Source of the DNA: Chloroflexota bacterium
GTDB lineage: Bacteria; Chloroflexota; Anaerolineae; Anaerolineales; Villigracilaceae
Assembly (NCBI GenBank): GCA_016191895.1
Contig: JACPVD010000013.1
Location: 1-10,350 of the forward strand
Length of the DNA stretch: 10,350 bases
Direction of reading: 5' to 3'
In this document: positions 6,163-10,350 of the stretch, piece by piece
Layout of the letters: each line of letters begins with the position of its first letter
Numbering within the stretch: position 1 is the stretch's first letter
Notes under the pieces: generated by a model
What the model was told of the DNA's origin: nothing
Seen by the model: only the letters and a program-made list of their open reading frames with translations
Databases searched by the model: none
Program-made: the position numbers and the translations under genes

Positions 6163-7388
6163 TGCGTAAAGACACCCTCATCCTCTTCGCCACGCGTATC
6201 ATCCGCCTGTTTTGCTACGGCTTTCTTTCGGTCGTGATCGCCCTGTATCTCTCCGAGGCCGGCTTCAGTGAAAAACAGATCGGCCTCCTATTCACTTTCA
6301 CATTGGCCGGCGATGCCTTCATCTCTCTCTGGCTGACCACCACCGCAGACCGCTTCGGGCGGAAACGCGCGCTCGTCATCGGAGCAGTGCTCATGTTGGG
6401 AGCGGGACTTGTCTTCACTCTCACCAATAATATCGTCGTTTTGATGGCCGCCGCGATCATCGGCGTGATCAGTCCCAGCGGAAATGAGATCGGTCCCTTC
6501 CTATCTGTGGAACAAGCCGGGCTGTCTCAATTGATTCCAAATGAAAAACGCACAAAAGTGTTTGCCTGGTACAACATGGTCGGTTCATTCGCCACTGCAA
6601 CCGGCGCGTTGACCGGCGGATGGCTGGCGCAAATCCTGCAAGGCAACGGCTGGGCGGAACTCGAATCCTATCGGTTTGTGTTGATGGGCTATGCCGCCGG
6701 CGGCTTTTTGCTTCTGGTTTTGTTCATGGGCATCTCTCCTGCAATCGAAGTTGCCCGCGCCGCCTCCAAAGAGAAACATACTCTTGGCCTGCACCGCTCC
6801 CGCAACGTGATCCTCAAACTCAGCGCCCTGTTTGCCCTGGATGCCTTCGCCGGTGGTTTGATCGTGCAAAGTATGATCGCGTATTGGTTTCACGAGACTT
6901 TCGGCGTCGACACCGGTACGCTCGGCGGTATTTTCTTCGGCGCAAACCTGCTTGCGGGAATTTCCGCATTGCTGGCCGCGCCGCTCGCCAATAAGATTGG
7001 CCTAATCAACACGATGGTCTTCACGCACATCCCTTCAAACATGCTGTTGATGCTTGTCCCTCTCATGCCGACCCTGCCCCTCGCCATCGGACTCCTGCTC
7101 CTGCGATTCAGCATCTCCCAAATGGACGTGCCGACGCGTCAATCCTATACGATGGCTGTTGTGTCCCCCGACGAGCGGTCCGCGGCTTCGGGCGTTACTG
7201 CCATTGCGCGTTCCGTGGGCGCGTCCATCTCCCCCACATTGACGGGGATTCTGTTCAGCATCCCGGCCTTGTTCAATGCGCCGCTATTTCTTGCTGGCGG
7301 TCTGAAGATAACCTACGACCTTCTTTTGTTTCGGGAATTTCGCGCAGTAAAACCTCCCGAAGAAAGCAGAGAGGCCGTCAAATCATAA
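6162..7388 (+). CDS. Major facilitator superfamily transporter, likely exporter
   Basis: 408 residues with about twelve hydrophobic helices. The MFS motif A lies between helices 2 and 3 (TADRFGRKRALV, about residues 60-71). A subfamily signature follows helix 4, reading GVISPSGNEIGPF then EQAGLSQ, RT and FAWYNMVG (about 106-147). I chose the ATG at 6162: it overlaps the previous stop by one base (TGATG), is preceded by AAAGAGG, and gives a proper first helix. An in-frame ATG five codons upstream lies inside the preceding gene. Translational coupling to the phosphatase-like gene suggests that the two act together, for example export of a product of that enzyme. The substrate is unknown. The charged C-terminus lies after the last helix. 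It is the last gene of the chr operon; no clear terminator follows before the next promoter. Confidence 0.88.
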   Translation: MRKDTLILFATRIIRLFCYGFLSVVIALYLSEAGFSEKQIGLLFTFTLAGDAFISLWLTTTADRFGRKRALVIGAVLMLGAGLVFTLTNNIVVLMAAAIIGVISPSGNEIGPFLSVEQAGLSQLIPNEKRTKVFAWYNMVGSFATATGALTGGWLAQILQGNGWAELESYRFVLMGYAAGGFLLLVLFMGISPAIEVARAASKEKHTLGLHRSRNVILKLSALFALDAFAGGLIVQSMIAYWFHETFGVDTGTLGGIFFGANLLAGISALLAAPLANKIGLINTMVFTHIPSNMLLMLVPLMPTLPLAIGLLLLRFSISQMDVPTRQSYTMAVVSPDERSAASGVTAIARSVGASISPTLTGILFSIPALFNAPLFLAGGLKITYDLLLFREFRAVKPPEESREAVKS

Positions 7389-7422
7389 TCAGCCGGCCGG
7401 TTACCGCCGTTTCTTCGGCGCG

Positions 7423-7431
7423 TGATATACT
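7423..7431 (+). promoter_or_regulatory. Extended -10 promoter for the small membrane-protein gene
   Basis: TGA followed by TATACT (7426-7431) makes an extended -10 element 19 bases before the start codon at 7451. No good -35 box is visible in the GC-rich bases upstream, which is usual for extended -10 promoters. The resulting leader is short and contains only the ribosome site. Confidence 0.55.
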
Positions 7432-7450
7432 GTGAAAAATAGAGGTGACC

Positions 7451-7672
7451 ATGTTTGATAATCTCCGCGACGATGCCGCATCCAGTTATGAAGATGAGGC
7501 GAAATTTCAGCCCGCCGCCGGCGCCACCACGGCCTCCAGCGCGCGCCCGCGCTCAAAACGCCTGTTGGGCATGACGGCCTTCCAACGATTTGTCGTTATG
7601 TTCATGCTCATGATCGCCGTATGTGTGATTGGCTCGATGGTGCTGCTGCTGACTGGAAGGATCGCTTTCTGA
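7451..7672 (+). CDS. Small single-pass membrane protein of unknown function
   Basis: 73 residues. The N-terminal half (1-30) is acidic, then Ala/Ser/Thr-rich. A basic patch follows (ARPRSKR, 31-37), then LLGMTAFQRF and one hydrophobic helix at about 46-68 ending near Arg70. The positive residues before the helix predict the N-terminal half in the cytoplasm. The ATG at 7451 has AGAGGTGA (7441-7448) just upstream; the in-frame GTG at 7445 lies within that site and is less likely. Short proteins with an acidic head and one helix are common in Chloroflexota, but I cannot name a family or function. It has its own promoter, so it is probably not part of the chr operon. Confidence 0.75.
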   Translation: MFDNLRDDAASSYEDEAKFQPAAGATTASSARPRSKRLLGMTAFQRFVVMFMLMIAVCVIGSMVLLLTGRIAF

Positions 7673-7693
7673 AACCCCGCCCTGCTGTATATG

Positions 7694-7733
7694 AACGCAA
7701 ACGGACTTGAGATATCTCAAGTCCGTTTGCGTT
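7694..7733. repeat. Perfect 40-bp palindrome between convergent genes
   Basis: Bases 7694-7713 are the exact reverse complement of 7714-7733, centred on GAGATATCTC with no spacer. In RNA this would form a hairpin of about 18 pairs with a 4-base loop in either direction. It lies between the + strand membrane-protein gene (ends 7672) and the - strand ORF (ends 7752), where a shared bidirectional terminator is expected. Neither side has a T tract, so ordinary intrinsic termination is doubtful. It could act as a transcript-end stabiliser or a protein-binding site. Confidence 0.8.
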
Positions 7734-7751
7734 ATGCGCTCATGAATTTTC

Positions 7752-7892
7752 TTATTTCATCGATCGCCATATTGAAGCATGCGCTTTGAATACACATGTT
7801 TCAGCGTCCACTGCTTCATTTTCGACGACGTGAATGTCGCTCAATTCTGGGATTGAACGCATCCGCAAAAGGAGGCTATCGAGGAGCGTCAT
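7752..7892 (-). pseudogene. Truncated partner ORF of a toxin-antitoxin-like pair (possibly TumE/DUF6516-like)
   Basis: 46 codons starting at an ATG that lies 17 bases inside the end of the preceding gene, an overlap typical of two-gene toxin-antitoxin operons. The translation starts MTLLDSLLLRMRSIPEL and continues to a strand-like ETCVFKAHASI (31-41). This resembles the N-terminal helix and first strand of TumE-type (DUF6516) toxins, which are normally about 100 residues or more. After residue 41 the frame ends within a few codons at TAA, and I see no continuation in the other two frames before the palindrome. I read it as a 3'-deleted gene. It may instead be a chance ORF or a genuine short peptide. 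Confidence 0.4.
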
Positions 7893-8217
7893 TTTCGATC
7901 ACTTGCGCGCGAATCACCTGCCATTTACGGAAAAACACCAGCGCGGATTCCCAATCCATCCAGGCATCTTCCTGCTCGGGGGCGGCGGAATTTTTGATGG
8001 AAGCGGAAAACGAATCGAAATTCTGCTTGTATCTCGACTCTAGCGCGTCATTTTTGCTTTTGTAAACGGCGATTTGCTTGTCAATATAATCCAATAGCAA
8101 AGCAGACAGGGCCCGCTCGAAGTTATCGAACACGCCCTCCCGAATTAACGGCGAGACAATCTTCTCGGCAGAACGAAACAATCGCGCTTCATTGACGGAT
8201 AAAACTGTATTTGTCAT
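7876..8217 (-). CDS. Hypothetical protein, antitoxin-like first gene of a TumE-type pair
   Basis: 113 residues, largely helical and charged. N-terminal LSVNEARLFRSAEKIVSPLI is followed by VFDNFERALSALLLDYIDKQ (29-48), a coiled region of Lys/Glu/Asp, then FDSFSASIKNSAAPEQEDAW and MDWESALVFFRKW. From memory, the pattern of a phenylalanine-rich turn, an Ala-Pro-Glu-x-Glu-Asp segment and W-x-x-A-L occurs in proteins encoded just before TumE (DUF6516) toxins in Chloroflexota and cyanobacteria. The ATG at 8217 has AGAGG (8222-8226) upstream. It begins 35 bases after the gyrA stop on the same strand, so it may be co-transcribed with gyrA. A TATGAT box at 8244-8249 (- strand) could give it its own start. 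The family function is inferred; it may neutralise a toxin that is no longer complete here. Confidence 0.6.
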   Translation of the reverse strand: MTNTVLSVNEARLFRSAEKIVSPLIREGVFDNFERALSALLLDYIDKQIAVYKSKNDALESRYKQNFDSFSASIKNSAAPEQEDAWMDWESALVFFRKWQVIRAQVIENDAPR

Positions 8218-8252
8218 TTTGCCTCTAGTTTTCTCTGGTTTGTATCATACAC

Positions 8253-10349
<2,097 letters not shown>

Positions 10350-10350
10350 A

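Noticed and set aside
7796..8065. + strand ORFs of 69-89 codons opposite the antitoxin-like gene.
   Set aside because: No ribosome site or motif, and they lie antisense to a gene with a good start and a family-like sequence.

Overview
The window looks like bacterial chromosome from a moderately GC-rich organism. The DnaK and GyrA style, the small one-pass membrane protein and the gene mix fit Chloroflexota, probably Anaerolineae. That placement comes from sequence feel, not from a search. There is no rRNA, tRNA, CRISPR array or insertion sequence.

Layout. (1) Bases 2-922 (+): the 3' part of a response-regulator gene, a receiver domain fused to a class III adenylyl/guanylyl cyclase domain. 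Two strong hairpins follow it. (2) Bases 1024-2922 (-): dnaK as a stand-alone gene, without grpE, dnaJ or hrcA beside it. (3) Bases 2923-3186: a divergent intergenic region. On its chr side it holds a near-consensus promoter whose -10 box overlaps a perfect 9-4-9 palindrome. (4) Bases 3187-7388 (+): a tight six-gene operon. It encodes a free-standing ChrB N-terminal domain, two tandem and divergent ChrB C-terminal-domain proteins, a long-chain ChrA chromate transporter, a low-molecular-weight-phosphatase/arsenate-reductase-like protein with Lys in place of the P-loop Arg, and an MFS transporter. (5) Bases 7451-7672 (+): a 73-aa one-pass membrane protein with its own extended -10 promoter. (6) Bases 7694-7733: a perfect 40-bp palindrome between convergent genes. 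(7) Bases 7752-8217 (-): a 113-aa protein resembling the first gene of TumE (DUF6516)-type pairs, overlapping a 46-codon ORF that looks like a truncated partner. (8) Bases 8253-10349 (-): the C-terminal two thirds or more of gyrA.

How the parts work together. The operon reads as an oxyanion-resistance module. ChrA would export chromate. The ChrB-derived proteins would sense or help process chromate, and are split into separate, translationally coupled polypeptides instead of the usual roughly 300-residue fusion. The phosphatase-fold protein and MFS carrier are coupled at the 3' end by a TGATG overlap and suggest a second substrate or reaction. The palindrome over the promoter implies repression that the inducing oxyanion relieves. 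The most interesting points are the split ChrB with a doubled C-terminal domain, the operator with an almost leaderless start, the Lys-P-loop protein, and the decayed toxin-antitoxin-like locus beside gyrA.
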